This document shows, one piece after another, positions 53,299 through 64,000 of a DNA stretch of 64,000 nt. Every line of letters begins with the position of its first letter. The first letter of the stretch is position 1. Made by a program: the position numbers and the translations under genes. Below the pieces are notes generated by a model. The model was not told where the DNA came from. It worked only from the letters and a program-made list of their open reading frames with translations, and did no database searches. The DNA is taken from NCBI GenBank assembly GCA_029962745.1, contig CM057162.1, positions 22,096,791 to 22,160,790 on the forward strand, in the 5' to 3' direction. This DNA is from Echinometra lucunter (Eukaryota; Echinodermata; Echinoidea; Camarodonta; Echinometridae).

Positions 53299-53765
53299 AG
53301 GAGAATGGAACCCAGCAGTGGCGGCGATTTCATGTAACGAGTGGGGGGGGGGGGGGGGGCGCAGAAACACGGAAGGCCTCTGCCGAAAATCTGTTTGGAG
53401 AAGTGAGAGGGGGATGATCGTTATTATGTTACGCAAGCGAGCGAAGCGAGCGAGCTAAAAATAACCGCAAAAAATATTGAAAGAAGCCTGATCTTTTTGC
53501 CATCAAAATGCATTTTAGGCCTATTTTGGTTGGCCTAAATTTGGTCACTTGACTCAAAATAGAAAAATAATATATTAAGCTTTGAAAATCGAGGGGGGAC
53601 GATCCCCCCCCCGAAAAAATAGAGGGGGAGGGGGACATGCCCCCCCCCCCGGGGGATCGCCGCCTATGGAACCCAGACATCAGTGTGCTTGCAGTGAATG
53701 AAGAACAAAAAGTAAACAGCGAAAGTTTGAGCAAAATCGGACAATCTGTTCAAGAGTTGTGAACT
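53299..53765. mobile_element. Partial TTAA-type MITE hosting a hAT-like MITE
   Basis: TTAA|AGGAGAATGGAACCCAG at 53295, and GACATCAGTGTGC, AAAGTTTGAGCAAAATCGGA and CAATCTGTTCAAGAGTT at 53677 on, match the left end of the element at 62302. The copy breaks off into an ATT microsatellite near 53768. Confidence 0.8.
53316..53668. mobile_element. hAT-like MITE with perfect 8-bp duplication
   Basis: GAACCCAG flanks both sides (53308-53315, 53669-53676). Ends CAGTGGCGGCGAT and (reverse complement of right) CATAGGCGGCGAT. An 8-bp duplication with CA...TG ends is typical of hAT transposition. The interior has poly-G and poly-C runs and GCGAGCGAAGCGAGCGAGC. Confidence 0.92.
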
Positions 53766-53767
53766 TA

Positions 53768-53850
53768 CTATTATTATTATTGTTATAATTATTATTATTA
53801 TTATTATTATTGTTATCATCATTATTATTATCATTATTATCATTGTCATT
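53768..53850. repeat. (ATT)n microsatellite
   Basis: Imperfect ATT/ATC units of about 80 bp. Confidence 0.9.
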
Positions 53851-54540
53851 ATAAATTATTTATTTGTTTATTTACTTACTTATTTGGTCATAAAAATCAG
53901 AAATCCTTATACAAAATGAACATCATGAAATAACTACAGATATCTTTAAAAATGACAGCGGAAGAAAAGGAAATGTGAAGTAAAGATTGGAGGAAAGAAA
54001 TAGCAAAACATCAAAAATTCAAGGGTTAAAAAAGCAGCACGACTAGAAACTGGCTCCTCCATTAACTGCCATACCCCCTTTCCGAGAATAACAAGAAACT
54101 GATTATAATGATTTTACAACATTGGTATATTATCAATCAATTGCAAATCCAGATTCCTAATTAAAATGAATAAACACAGGATGAAAATTATGTTGAGCTA
54201 GAAATTTAAGTTAAAAAACAAACAAAATTAACATAGGGTAAGTGTCAATGAAAGATAGAATTCAGTCATCTACATCATAAAGGGGTATCAAGTTATGAGG
54301 TCAGAATATATATATATATATATATCTCCAGACAAAATGCAATGATTAGGGGCAGATAAAAAATAATGTACGTATGCCTGCATTGATAAGGAATGTACGA
54401 ACTTTGAGTCTCCATACATTGCATCTATTCATTCGACGATATGTTGACTGTTAACAAACACACATTTCCGCTCCTCTCCACCATACAGATCATACGATAG
54501 ATAACGAAAGTCAGGGGCGGATGCAGCATTTTCTGAAAGA
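53851..54540. other. Non-coding sequence
   Basis: No gene is seen. It contains an AT dinucleotide run at about 54308-54326 and a GGGGCGGATGCAGCATTTTC MITE-like edge at 54513. Confidence 0.45.
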
Positions 54541-54549
54541 GCTGGGGGC

Positions 54550-54788
54550 CATGGCCGTACGCAGCGCCCCCCCCCCCCCCCCAAAAAAAAAATGCAAGAC
54601 TAATATTTTTTACTGAAAATTTTCCAAAATTCCACTAAAAATGTGCACCAGATCCTTCAATTTCAATCTAAAATATGCAAAAGCGCCTTCATGACCAGCT
54701 CGTCGCTTCGTTCCCTCGCTTTCGTGCTTCTTCGAACATTTTACATATTCTTGCCCTCCCCCGGAAGATATTTCTGCGTACGGCCCTG
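54550..54788. mobile_element. hAT-like MITE (CGTACG ends)
   Basis: Ends CATGGCCGTACGCAG and (reverse complement of right) CAGGGCCGTACGCAG. The flanking octamers CTGGGGGC and CAAGGGGC agree at 6 of 8 positions, a plausible aged 8-bp duplication. Confidence 0.7.
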
Positions 54789-55427
54789 CAAGGGGCACCA
54801 TATTAAAATTATTTTCTGTAAATTCTCTGCCCCCCCCCCCCTTACAGGGTTTACCACTTCCAAATGGGGATGTAAAATCTGCAATCAAGTTGTATTTAAA
54901 TGCTTGCAATTTCCGCTAATTTACATACGTACTAAATTAGCGGAAAGGCTTAAAACGGTGTTTTCTCTGCTACTCCTAAGCGCCATTATTTTTAGAGCAT
55001 CGCGTCTAATTTTAGCAGTGAACTCATGAGAACGTTATGACTAGCCTACATTAAAGTCAACCAACAATCTGAAAGCCTGTCTGTCATAACCCGTGTACAA
55101 ATATTTGATGATCGGGAAGCTTAAGTCTGCAGCTTTTTATTGCCACTACCATTTTATGTGTATGTTCGTATTTCATCGTCATGAAGCTCGAAAATAATAG
55201 TCTAGTAATAAATCAAACTGCAATACAGTAAATGGTGATAAGATCTGTGGAAGAAAATTATGAGGAAACATAGGAAATGGAACTGCTTGGAAGAAAATAA
55301 GGTGCAAATGAATTTTGTGATGATATATACCTATCACGTCTTATCATGCTTATAATACTTATAGAACCAGGTGCGACAACTCATTGGGTTTGACGGCAGG
55401 TTATATCAACATAATACAATACAGTTA
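54789..55427. other. Non-coding sequence
   Basis: No gene is seen; a poly-C run lies at about 54831-54842. Confidence 0.45.
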
Positions 55428-55429
55428 TA

Positions 55430-55646
55430 CACTCTAAAAACTAAAATGTTGAAACACCATTTAAAAGGGTGGAGGAGTAACTACATTTTCAAAATGTTAG
55501 ATTAACACTTTGAACATGCTGGATTCAACACTGTAAATGTTAGAATCCATGCAGCACTTTGAAAGTGTTAATCTAACATTTTGAAAATGTATATAGTAAT
55601 TCCTTCTTCCCTTTAAATGGTGATTCAACATTTTATTTTTAGAGTG
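55430..55646. mobile_element. TA-flanked MITE (217 bp)
   Basis: Ends CACTCTAAAAACTAAAATGT and (reverse complement) CACTCTAAAAATAAAATGTT, flanked by TA at 55428 and 55647. A second inverted pair GTTAGATTAACACTTT / AAAGTGTTAATCTAAC lies inside. Consistent with Tc1/mariner-type mobilisation. Confidence 0.9.
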
Positions 55647-55713
55647 TAACGATATACTTTAATACAGTGCAGTTACATAATGAAGAGCAAAGGGGTAGAA
55701 AGAAAGAAAGATA

Positions 55714-56014
55714 CACACTAAGAAAAAGGGTTCAATTTTGCACCCTTAATGCAACACTGGCAGCACCATTTTGGGCCCGTCTGTACCCTTAAAGGTGCAA
55801 CATTGCACCTTTAAGGGTGCAGAAATTTTTGCATTCAAAAGAGTGCAAATTTCCTAAAGAGTATACAACTCTGCACCCTTGTGGATGCAAAATGTAGCTC
55901 ACAGCACCTTCAAAGGTGCAAAATGCGCTTTAGGGTGCAAATTATAGCTGTACCTATAAAGGAGCTCCCAGTGTTGCATTTGAAGGTGCAAAATTGATCC
56001 TTTTTTAGTGTCTG
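55714..56014. mobile_element. TA-flanked MITE rich in TGCACC words (301 bp)
   Basis: Ends CACACTAAGAAAAAGGGTTC and (reverse complement) CAGACACTAAAAAAGGATCA, both continuing AATTTTGCACC, with TA on each side (55712, 56015). Inside, GGTGCA/TGCACC occurs many times in both orientations, so the single strand can fold extensively. Confidence 0.88.
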
Positions 56015-56440
56015 TATATATAGAGAAAGAGTGCCATGTCTTTGAAAAAAAAAGAAATGGAGAGAACAGGTAGCCTATAGAAAGGAAGGTTCCACACGCA
56101 TGGCATATAGATTTAATCGAATATATTGCCTAAGAAATATTACAGAATAATTTCAATTTCGTAGAATAAAAGAATCTCAAATATTGCTAATCAATAATCA
56201 TTTTTATTACGAAAGACTTTTTTGCATTTCTCGCTCTTGTACAATACACAGCTTACTTTTAAAATGTTTTTGTTCTATATATTTTTTCTTAATTTGAGTG
56301 AATGTAATTAAATAAAATTACATAAAATAAAATTACTAACAGTGAGTATGAATTTTCATTATGTAACTGACTTGCATGTAGCTAGATTAATGCTCTAACG
56401 TTCTACTTAATACATCTAATAACAATTTATTCCCCGAGAA
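56015..56440. other. AT-rich non-coding sequence
   Basis: Nothing recognised. Confidence 0.45.
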
Positions 56441-56446
56441 ACGATG

Positions 56447-56765
56447 CAGTAGAGGTTTAGTTTTGTGGACTAGTGTTTTCGTCATCATGCAGTGTGGATC
56501 ACAAGATTTGTGGTACGAGTCCCTGCCTGAGACTTGAACCTTTTTAAACTATTTTTAAAAATATGTTATCATTTTCAACAAAATACAAATCCATTCTTAC
56601 AAATATCATAATAAGAATATTATGGAAGATTTATTTTGAAAAGATTTGAAATAAAACCCCCTATCAGGGCAGCAGGCCTTTATTTAGCCGCGTAATATGA
56701 AGTTGTTATACCACAACTTGATGAGCGCTATTTAAAAACAAGAAGAAACATCATTATTATAATCA
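56447..56765 (+). mobile_element. Diverged tRNA-derived SINE
   Basis: The head GTAGAGGTTTAGTTTTGTGG with B-box-like GGTACGAGTCCCTGCC, and the tail GAGCGCTATTTAAAAACAAG before CATTATTATAATC, match the SINE pattern. The middle is not alignable by eye. Confidence 0.5.
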
Positions 56766-56769
56766 AGAT

Positions 56770-57299
56770 TGCATGTCTATGTCGCAGAACTCACCACGAA
56801 TTCATTTCCTCATCTTTCCAGGTTCCTGTCTCCAACTCGTAATAATATCATGATCACTGAAGGAAAAATAATCTCTGTTGATTTTAAGACACGGATGAGT
56901 TCCTGGTTTCAACCTGCATCAGAAACGAGTATCCCCAGCATCGCCATGCATCATTGATATTAATATGAGGCCCAGCTACGTCTGGCTTTTATTGTTTGAT
57001 TAGTTCCATGCTGAACCGAACCCTTGCCGCGCAATGTGGTTGTTTCCCGCCCAGCTGATGACATCACAGCTGCGTTTACAAGCCTGTCAAAACTGTAATT
57101 TTTCAGTCCGATAGCAATTTATCTTAACACATAAAAGCACAATCAAAGCATGTGATTTGGTTAAACAGAACACACCGCATCAGTATTTGAGCTTTGTCAA
57201 CACGCGTGTAGTGTATACCATCATGACACGGTGCTAAAAGAAGTTCAGCAAACAGAAATGAAATGTGAATGATTTACTGAAACTTTGTTTGTAGACATT
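56770..57299. other. Non-coding sequence
   Basis: Nothing recognised. Confidence 0.4.
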
Positions 57300-57875
57300 G
57301 CTGACACCCCAGTCACACTGATAAGACTGAAACCAAGGAGAGGACGAGAGTAGTGGGGGGGGGGGGGGAGAAATGAAAAGAAAAAAGCACCAGAGGTCGA
57401 CAACAGACTAACACCAAACTGATACCAGAGCACACCACGCCAGGGCGACGCCCGTGACAACAGGCCGGTGTCATCGAATGAGATGTCCACCCGGATGACA
57501 TGACACCGGCAGATGTTTTTCAATACAAAGTGATAGGAAATTATGATTGTGCGCTCCCCATCACGCAGCCAGAAACTCCCGTCTATGGAGAGAAGTGTTT
57601 TTAAAAAATAGCACACTTGCTACGCTCACTCGCCGATATGGAATAAGCTCACTCATTTGATTAAGAAAGCGCGATGTCACCGAATGCGATTTCTTGTCAT
57701 TTGTCATCTCATCCGGACGGACATCTCATTGGTGACACCGCCAATAGACAGCCGCCAAACACATACCAGCGCAACACCAGGCCCACAGCAGACTAAAACT
57801 TCAAGTGTTTTCGCCAGAGTGGATCAACGGTTTGTCGATTGTCGTCGGTTTGGTGTTGTGTGACATGGGTCCAAG
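57300..57875. repeat. Imperfect inverted-repeat element
   Basis: GGTGTCATCGAATGAGATGT with CCGGATGACATGAC (57462-57510) pairs loosely with ATCTCATCCGGACGGACATC and TCATTGGTGACACCG (57703-57742). The outer parts (GACACCCCAGTCACAC at 57302, GTGTGACATGGGTCC at 57857) also look complementary. Probably a decayed MITE. Confidence 0.5.
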
Positions 57876-58109
57876 ACTACAAGAGAGAAAGAAATAGTTT
57901 TGTCATTACTGTTGCGTTTGAGGCATGTGAGTGGGTTGGTTAAAAATGGTCAACTTCATCTTGACCTTTGAGCCCTATAGGAGTATTATAAGAGCCAAGG
58001 AATGCCGACTTGTTTACGATTTTCTCTCTGATTGGTTATGATTTTCTCAAAGGCTGTGAAAAATTAAAGAGAAATTTCATTTACTAGTATTGAACTTACT
58101 TAAAAGCTT

Positions 58110-58368
58110 AGGTCGGAGTGTAGTGGTTCTGTCACTTGACTCTTAATCAAAGGGTTGAGGGTTCGAATCCCGGCCTGGTACTAACGTCCTTTGGCAAGAC
58201 ATTAATCCACATTTGCCACTCTCCACCCAGGTGTATTTGTGCGTACCCGGTAGGAAGAAATTCTTGTTAGCGCCTTGCATGGCAGCTCCTTCAGCCGGGG
58301 TAATAATATTAACTTTTAGAGCGCAGTAGAGTATATGCATATAGTAGCTGCGCTATATAGATTGACCA

Positions 58369-58399
<31 letters not shown>

Positions 58400-58405
58400 T
58401 TCTCC
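58110..58405 (+). mobile_element. tRNA-derived SINE, best-preserved copy
   Basis: Head with A-box-like AGTGTAGTGGTTCTGTCAC and B-box GGGTTCGAATCCC, then body TGCCACTCTCCACCCAGGTG and GCCGGGGTAATAATATTAAC. The tail GCTGCGCTATATAGATTGAC runs into a (TAT)n repeat. This is the full tripartite SINE architecture. Confidence 0.9.
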
Positions 58406-59300
58406 CAGCTTTCCGAACTATCTCACCGCTATTGTTTCAAGAGAATTTGAAAGCAATGAATTTCATCTGTCGGGTTTATATTCATTTATGCTATTGTTTC
58501 TGTTGATTCCAAATGATAGTACTGTGACATAGTGAACCTAGCTAAATGAAAGGATTTGCTTTCTAAAGGTCTCCTCCACAATATACGGTACCTTTTATAT
58601 ATTTACTGAGAAAGTAAATCATGATATTATTCTTCAGGACTTAATTATGTCCAGATTTTGTATCATTCCTCATGCTTTTGTTTTTCCGTTCTAAAAAGTG
58701 ATAGTCTTGGTAAATTATTCATTTGCTAGCTAGCCTACGTAATGAATGAAATGGATTAAAATGGAAGAAAGTAAACATCTTGACTGCGATGAGTCGTGTC
58801 ATTGTTTTAATAGAAATTCATTACTCCGCGGTGGCGGATTGAAGCTGCTCGGTGTGGGAAAACTGGATGGGACCGGTCGGCTTAACCTATATCTACCAAC
58901 CCTCAGAATACAAAGCGACCGGCCCTCATGGCCAACGTCGAACCATCAGGTGATCACGTTCACGACGTCACGTTGCGTCGTCGCATCACCTGACATTTGA
59001 TAGGCCCTTATTCCCCAGAGGTACGGTGTAAACATTTGTGAAATATACCGCTCTTGTCGGGTGTACATGGATGAGACAGTTTGTAGATTTAGGGCTTACT
59101 ATTCACGAAAGGTCGGCCAAGTAACGCAACGACGTGACTAGAACGTGATCACCCGATGGTTCGAAGTAAGCAGACCTTCACCTAGCTAAAATATCGGACG
59201 ATGGAGGAAAGGAGAAAACTCCCCTGTCCATGGGCACTGACCAAGAGGGCTGGTAAATAGTTGCATGACCCTGCCCTCTCTTCCCCATACTCATTTTCTG
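58406..59300. other. Non-coding, with an inverted pair
   Basis: TCGAACCATCAGGTGATCACGTTC near 58938 and GAACGTGATCACCCGATGGTTCGA near 59141 are inverted copies about 200 bp apart, indicating another foldback element. No gene is supported. Confidence 0.55.
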
Positions 59301-59309
59301 TTTGTTTGT

Positions 59310-59363
59310 TTTTTCTTCTTCTTCTTCTTCTTTCTTCTTCTTCTTCTTCTTCTTCTCCTTCTC

Positions 59364-59394
<31 letters not shown>

Positions 59395-59430
59395 TATTTC
59401 TTCTTCTTCTTGTATTTCTTCTTTTTATCA
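59310..59430. repeat. (TTC)n microsatellite
   Basis: About 120 bp of TTC/TTCC units. Confidence 0.95.
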
Positions 59431-60235
59431 CTTGAAAAATCATTGGGGGCGGCCGCCACTGCTCCCCTTGTAGCGCAGCCCCTGCATCAGACTGATCAAA
59501 ATATTACAATATTGACATAAATGATTGAAGTAGGGTGTCATAATTATCACGACCTGTTGCCTTTCATGGGTCGATAGGGATCTTGATGGAGCAAAACTGA
59601 CAGGTTGAATCATCAAAGGAGTGGTGTGATGAGATGAGTTGCCCCCCCCCCCCCCCCACCTCATTCTCAAAGTTTATCATCCTCTAATCCGATTACCAAT
59701 TACCGCCAGGTTGGTTGTTAAGAATTTATCCGATATCATCTTGCTCAAAATATGTTGCATTTTACCCAAAATGCTGGTTTAAATACCAAGGGAACATACT
59801 TTTTTCCTTTTAAAGTAATATTGGTATTATACTCAAAGTATCAAAAGGGGCTGCCGAGATGCAAAGTTAAAATATCGGGGGGAAATTTACGATTCACACA
59901 CAACACAACGATATGGAATATATACACAGGAAACATGGATTGTATTTCACAAGCACTTCGGGCGTCAGAGCTGGGTTAGTTCTTGTCTGAGTTGTAAAAA
60001 CCATTTGCATTGTTTTTGTTACTGAAAAAAAAAATATATATGAAGAGAAATAGTGACAATAATGATACAAGATGGAATGTATTTCAATTGGATTTTCATT
60101 GAACATGAAGATTGTTATATAACACGCGTAACGTGTATAAATATTTTAGCGATTATCATCATTTTGTTAAACACACCTGCACATGTTGGTATCAATATGT
60201 CTATAGCATTTTCATTTATTTGATGTACGATAAAA
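59431..60235. other. Non-coding sequence
   Basis: No gene is seen. A poly-C run lies at about 59642-59657. Confidence 0.45.
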
Positions 60236-60239
60236 CAGC

Positions 60240-60350
60240 ACTGTAGACGAAATGCCTTGCTCAAGGGTGCCAAGTGCCGCGCCGGGGATCGAACCACTGA
60301 TCCTCGCGTCTCCAGTCAAGCGCCTTACACCACTTGTCCACGGCACCTCC
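60240..60350 (-). mobile_element. tRNA-like SINE head, second family
   Basis: The minus strand starts GGTGCCGTGGACAAGTGGTG, with AAGGCGCTTGACTGGAG, B-box GTGGTTCGATCCCCGG and a closing GCGGCAC. GTGCCGT and GCGGCAC can pair as an acceptor stem. The T arm is poorly paired and the downstream body (CAAGGCATTTCGTCTACAGT) argues for a SINE, not a functional tRNA gene. Confidence 0.65.
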
Positions 60351-60499
60351 ACTTATATTATTAGTCACGGGGTATCTAGTACAGTCAAAATATGAAAAAA
60401 CCTAGAACTAATTGCAACAGAAACGATTCCACTTGCATATAATCTGGAATAGCCATAAAAACAACATACTAAAAATTAACAAAAATTGAAGTGGTGGAT

Positions 60500-63400
60500 C
60501 AATGCCTAATTTGCATAAATTCAAAATGGCCGCCATATCAGACTTCAGTAGACATGGTGAGACACAGAGAACCTATTTTAGCCAATATCTCTAGATATGA
60601 GACACGTAGAGAGCTAATTTTAGTGTCTTTACCTATGTTTTCGGGGTCAAGAAACATGATTATGGCATTATTACCAGCTTACAACTACTCCTTAACTCCT
60701 AATCTGCATAAATTTGCATAAAATTAGCCTTTTTAAAAATTCAAAATGGCTCCCAAATTGCATTTTAAAAATTAAATCTCATCTGATACTCATGGAAAGT
60801 TAATTTCAATGTCCTTATATCCATGGTTTGGGGATGAAGAAGATTTATAAGCATTACTAGCAAGTTATACCTATCCACTGACTCTTAATTTGCATAAATC
60901 TGCATACAATTAACCCCTTTCCACATCTAAATGGCGGCCATTTCAGACCACATTAAACACGCAGAACATACTTTAGCCTATATCTCTACATCCGAGACAC
61001 GTGGAGAGCTAATTTTAGTGTCTTTACCCATGTTTTCGGGGTCAAGAAACATGATTATGGCATTATAACCAGCTTACAACTACTCCTTAACTCCTAATTT
61101 GCATAAATTTGCATAAAATTAGCCTTTTAAAAATTCAAAATGGCTGCCATGTTGCATTTTAGCCTATATCTCTGGATATGAGACACGTGGAGAGCTAATT
61201 TTAGTGTCTTTACCTATGTTTTCGGGGTCAGGGAAGATGATTATGACATTATTACCAGCTTACAACTACTCTTTAACTCCTAATTTGCATAAATTTGCAT
61301 AAAATTAGCCTTTTTAAAATTCAAAATGGCTGCCATGTTGCATTTTAGCCTATATCTCTATATCTGAGACACGTGGAGAGCTAATTTTAGTGTCTTTACC
61401 TATGTTTTCGGGGTCAGGGAAGCTGATTATGACATTATTACCAGCTTATAACTACTCTTTAACTCCTAATTTGCATAAATTTGCATAAAATTAGCCTTTT
61501 TAAAATTCAAAATGTTGCATTTTAGCCTATATCTCTAGATCTGAGACACGTATAGAGCTCGTTTTAGTGCCTTTACCTATGTTTTCGGGGTCAGGGAAGA
61601 TGATTATGGCATTATTACCAGCTTACAACTACTCTTTAACTCCTAATTTGCTTAATTTTGCATGAAATTAACATTTTTGAAACTCAAAATGGCTCCCAAA
61701 TTGCATTTTAAAACTCTAACTCAATTGATACGCATGGAAAGTTAATTTCAGTATCCTTACCCAAGGTAAGGGGATGAAAGAGATTTATCATGGGATTGAG
61801 AGCAATTTATAACTATCCACTGACTCTCAATTTACATAAATTTGCATACAGTTAACCCCTTTGCACTTCTGTGGGGTCAAGGAACATGATTCTGGCAATA
61901 TCACCACCAAATGAATACTCCATATCTCCTAATTTGCATAAATGGCTGTCGTGCCGCATGCTTAAAACTTTGTCTTATCTGATACTCATAGAAAGTCAAT
62001 ACCAGTGTCCCTGTCCATGGTTAGAAGGGGATGAGGGAGATTTATTATAGTATTACTAGCAAGTTATAATTATCCATTGACTCTTAATTTGCATAAATTT
62101 GCCTATTTTTAATCCTTAACAATTCCAAATTGCTGCTATACAGACAATATTTTAGCCTATATCTTCAGATATCAGACAAAATAGTAGAAAACACATTTTG
62201 GCGTTCTTACCTATGTTTTGGCGGACAAGGAAGATGTTTATAGCATTATTATTAGCTTAGAACAGTATTCCTTAACTAATAATATGCATGAATTTACTTA
62301 AAGGAGAATGCAACCCAGACATCAGTGGGCTCTTAGTGAATGGAGATGACCAAGAAGAGTAAACAGTGAAAGTTTGAGCAAAATCAGACAATCTGTTCAA
62401 AAGTTATGAATTTTGAAAGTTTCAGTAAATCCCTATTACGGGGATCTTGAGTTGGCAACTTTGCCAGCATCTGTGATGTAATCGTGGACAACTCTCCATT
62501 CATTTTGTGCATTAATCTTCAAAAAAAAATGATTTTTATGAAAGTTCAAGTCAGGAATCAACATAGTTCTTCCCAAAATGCTTGCAGAATTGATGTAGCC
62601 ATGTCATACTCAAACAATAAATCAAACAATTTTCTATTTTTCTTGAAAATGAAGAAAATGTGAAATTCTGTGTACAAAATGAATTGAGAGTTGTCCACGA
62701 TGACATCACAAATGCTGGTGGAGTTGCCAACTCAAGGATCCCCATAATAAGGATTTATTTAAACTTACGAAGTTCATAACTCTTGAACAAATTGTCCGAT
62801 TTTGCTCAAACTTTCACTGTTTACTCTTTTTGTTCTTCTTCATTCACTGGAAGAACACTGATGTCTGGGTTGCATTCTCCTTTAAGATTAGCCTTTTTTT
62901 TTCAATCCAAAATGTCTGCCATGTTGCATGTTTAAACCTGTATCTTAATTGATTCTCATGGAAAATTATTGTTAGTGTCCTTATCCATGGTTAGAAGATG
63001 AAGAAGATTTATCATTGCAACAGGTTATAACTCTTCACTGACTCTCAATTTGCATAAATTTTCATATTATTAATTCCTTTTCACTTTTAAACGGCTGCCA
63101 TATCAGACCACAGTACACAATGTCATGCAGAACTTATAATTTAGCCAATATCTCTAGATCTGAGACACAAAGATAGCTGAATGTAGTGTCTTTACCCATG
63201 TTTTGGGGCCAAGGATCATGATTGTGGCATACTTACAGGCTTACAGCTGCTCCTTAACTCTTTATTTGCATAAATTTGCATAGAATTAGCCTTTTCCATA
63301 CCAAATTAGTTGCCATTTTGCATGTTCTAAAACTTTATCTCATATGATACTCATGTAATGTTAATTTCATTGTCCTTTTCCATGGTTAGGGGATGAGCGA

Positions 63401-64000
63401 AAATTGTTATAGTATTATTACCAGCAAGTTATAACTATCCACTGACTCTTAATTTGCATAAATATGCATATAATTAACCCTGTTTTCACTTTTAAATGAC
63501 CGCCATATTAGACCACATAAGACACGCAGAACTTATTTTAACCGATATCTGTAGATCTGGGACACATAGGAAGATAATTATAGTGTCTTTACCTATGTTT
63601 TCGGGGTCAAGGAACATAATTTTGGCATTATTACCAGCTTACAATTACTCCTTTACTACTAATTTGCATAAAATTAGCCTTTTTAAAGTAAAAAATGGCT
63701 GCCAAGTTGAATATTGGAACTCCACCTCAATTGATACTCATGGAAAGTTAATTTCAGAGTCCTTATACAAGGTTAGGGATGAAAGAGATTTATCACAGCA
63801 TTACTAGCAACTATCTGCTAACTCTTAATCTGCATAAATGTGCATAAGATTTGCCTTTTTCTCATTCAAAATGGCTGCCAAGTTGCATTTTATAACTCTA
63901 CCTCAATTGATAATCATAGAAAATTAATTTCACTGTGCTTATCCAAGGGTAGGGGATGAAAGAGGTGTATCATAGCATTACTAGCAACTATCCACTGACT
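60500..64000. repeat. Tandem satellite-like array, 180-200 bp monomers
   Basis: Monomers repeat TAATTTGCATAAATTTGCAT, TTAGCCTTTTTAAAATTCAA, AATGGCTGCCATGTTGCATT and either GTGTCTTTACCTATGTTTTC with GGGGTCA (type A) or TGATACTCATGGAAAGTTAA with GGTTAGGGGATGA (type B). GGGGTCA marks fall about 184, 184 and 180 bp apart at 61040-61590. At least 15 monomers are present. The array continues past the right edge and is broken by the element at 62302-62881. Confidence 0.92.
62302..62881. mobile_element. TTAA-flanked MITE with about 200-bp inverted repeats
   Basis: TTAA at 62298-62301 and 62882-62885. Ends AGGAGAATGCAACCCAGACA and (reverse complement) the same 20 bases; the arms stay alignable for about 200 bp to GTGGACAACTCTC. 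It was inserted in a satellite monomer: the flanks GCATGAATTTAC and GATTAGCCTTTT rejoin as a monomer. Piggybac-like by its duplication. Confidence 0.93.

Noticed and set aside
58746..59000. 84-codon plus-strand open frame
   Set aside because: No recognisable domain or splice context; it overlaps an inverted pair (58938/59141) that looks like a foldback element.
59261..59520. Ser-rich and Phe-rich frames
   Set aside because: Translations of a TTC microsatellite.
60240..60350. Functional tRNA gene on the minus strand
   Set aside because: It has an acceptor-like stem and B-box, but the T arm pairs poorly and the downstream body looks like a SINE.

Overview
This window looks like animal nuclear DNA, most likely from a marine deuterostome such as a sea urchin. 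The evidence is long multi-exon genes with GT-AG introns, a metazoan-type 7TM receptor, tRNA-derived SINEs, many small inverted-repeat elements, microsatellites and long poly-C/poly-G runs. The species cannot be fixed from sequence alone. Three host genes can be reconstructed exon by exon; most of the rest is transposable-element DNA in several layers.

Layout. 1-8079 (+): the 3' part of an adhesion-type (family B2) GPCR. Eleven exons join in phase to give 708 residues: all seven transmembrane helices and a basic, Ser-rich tail of about 440 residues. The extracellular part lies off the left edge. About 8173-11891 (-): an APE-endonuclease/reverse-transcriptase LINE with two frame breaks, whose 3' end lies only about 94 bp after the receptor stop codon. 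About 11900-16440: a non-coding repetitive tract, including three 545-bp tandem units with a 62-bp subrepeat, possibly the leader of that LINE. 17700-18170: a SINE. 20630-25350 (+): a TE graveyard with an L1-type ORF1, a Ty3/gypsy scrap, a tandem array of Merlin (IS1595-like) transposase fragments and an L1/Tx1-type RT fragment. 25870-28112 (+): an unrecognised zinc-finger coding remnant with in-frame stops that ends on a strong splice donor.

32555-47425 (-): a complete 11-exon GPN1 (GPN-loop GTPase 1) gene of 401 codons, whose introns hold nested MITEs and two partial exon duplications. 50900-52853 (-): a two-exon membrane protein gene with four TM2-type repeats (469 residues). 53290-59200: MITEs, some with exact target-site duplications, and SINEs. 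About 60500-64000: a satellite-like array of roughly 180-200 bp monomers that runs off the right edge and is interrupted by a TTAA-flanked element.

The three genes do not form a functional cluster. GPN1 is a housekeeping GTPase linked to RNA polymerase II nuclear import, the receptor is a cell-surface sensor, and the TM2 protein has no assigned role. I did not find a clear new molecular system. The best candidates for something undescribed are the zinc-finger frame at 27043-28112, the Merlin-derived tandem array, the four-TM2 protein, the ACTCG-rich inverted-repeat element in a GPN1 intron, and the satellite whose monomers carry octamer-like and YY1-like words.
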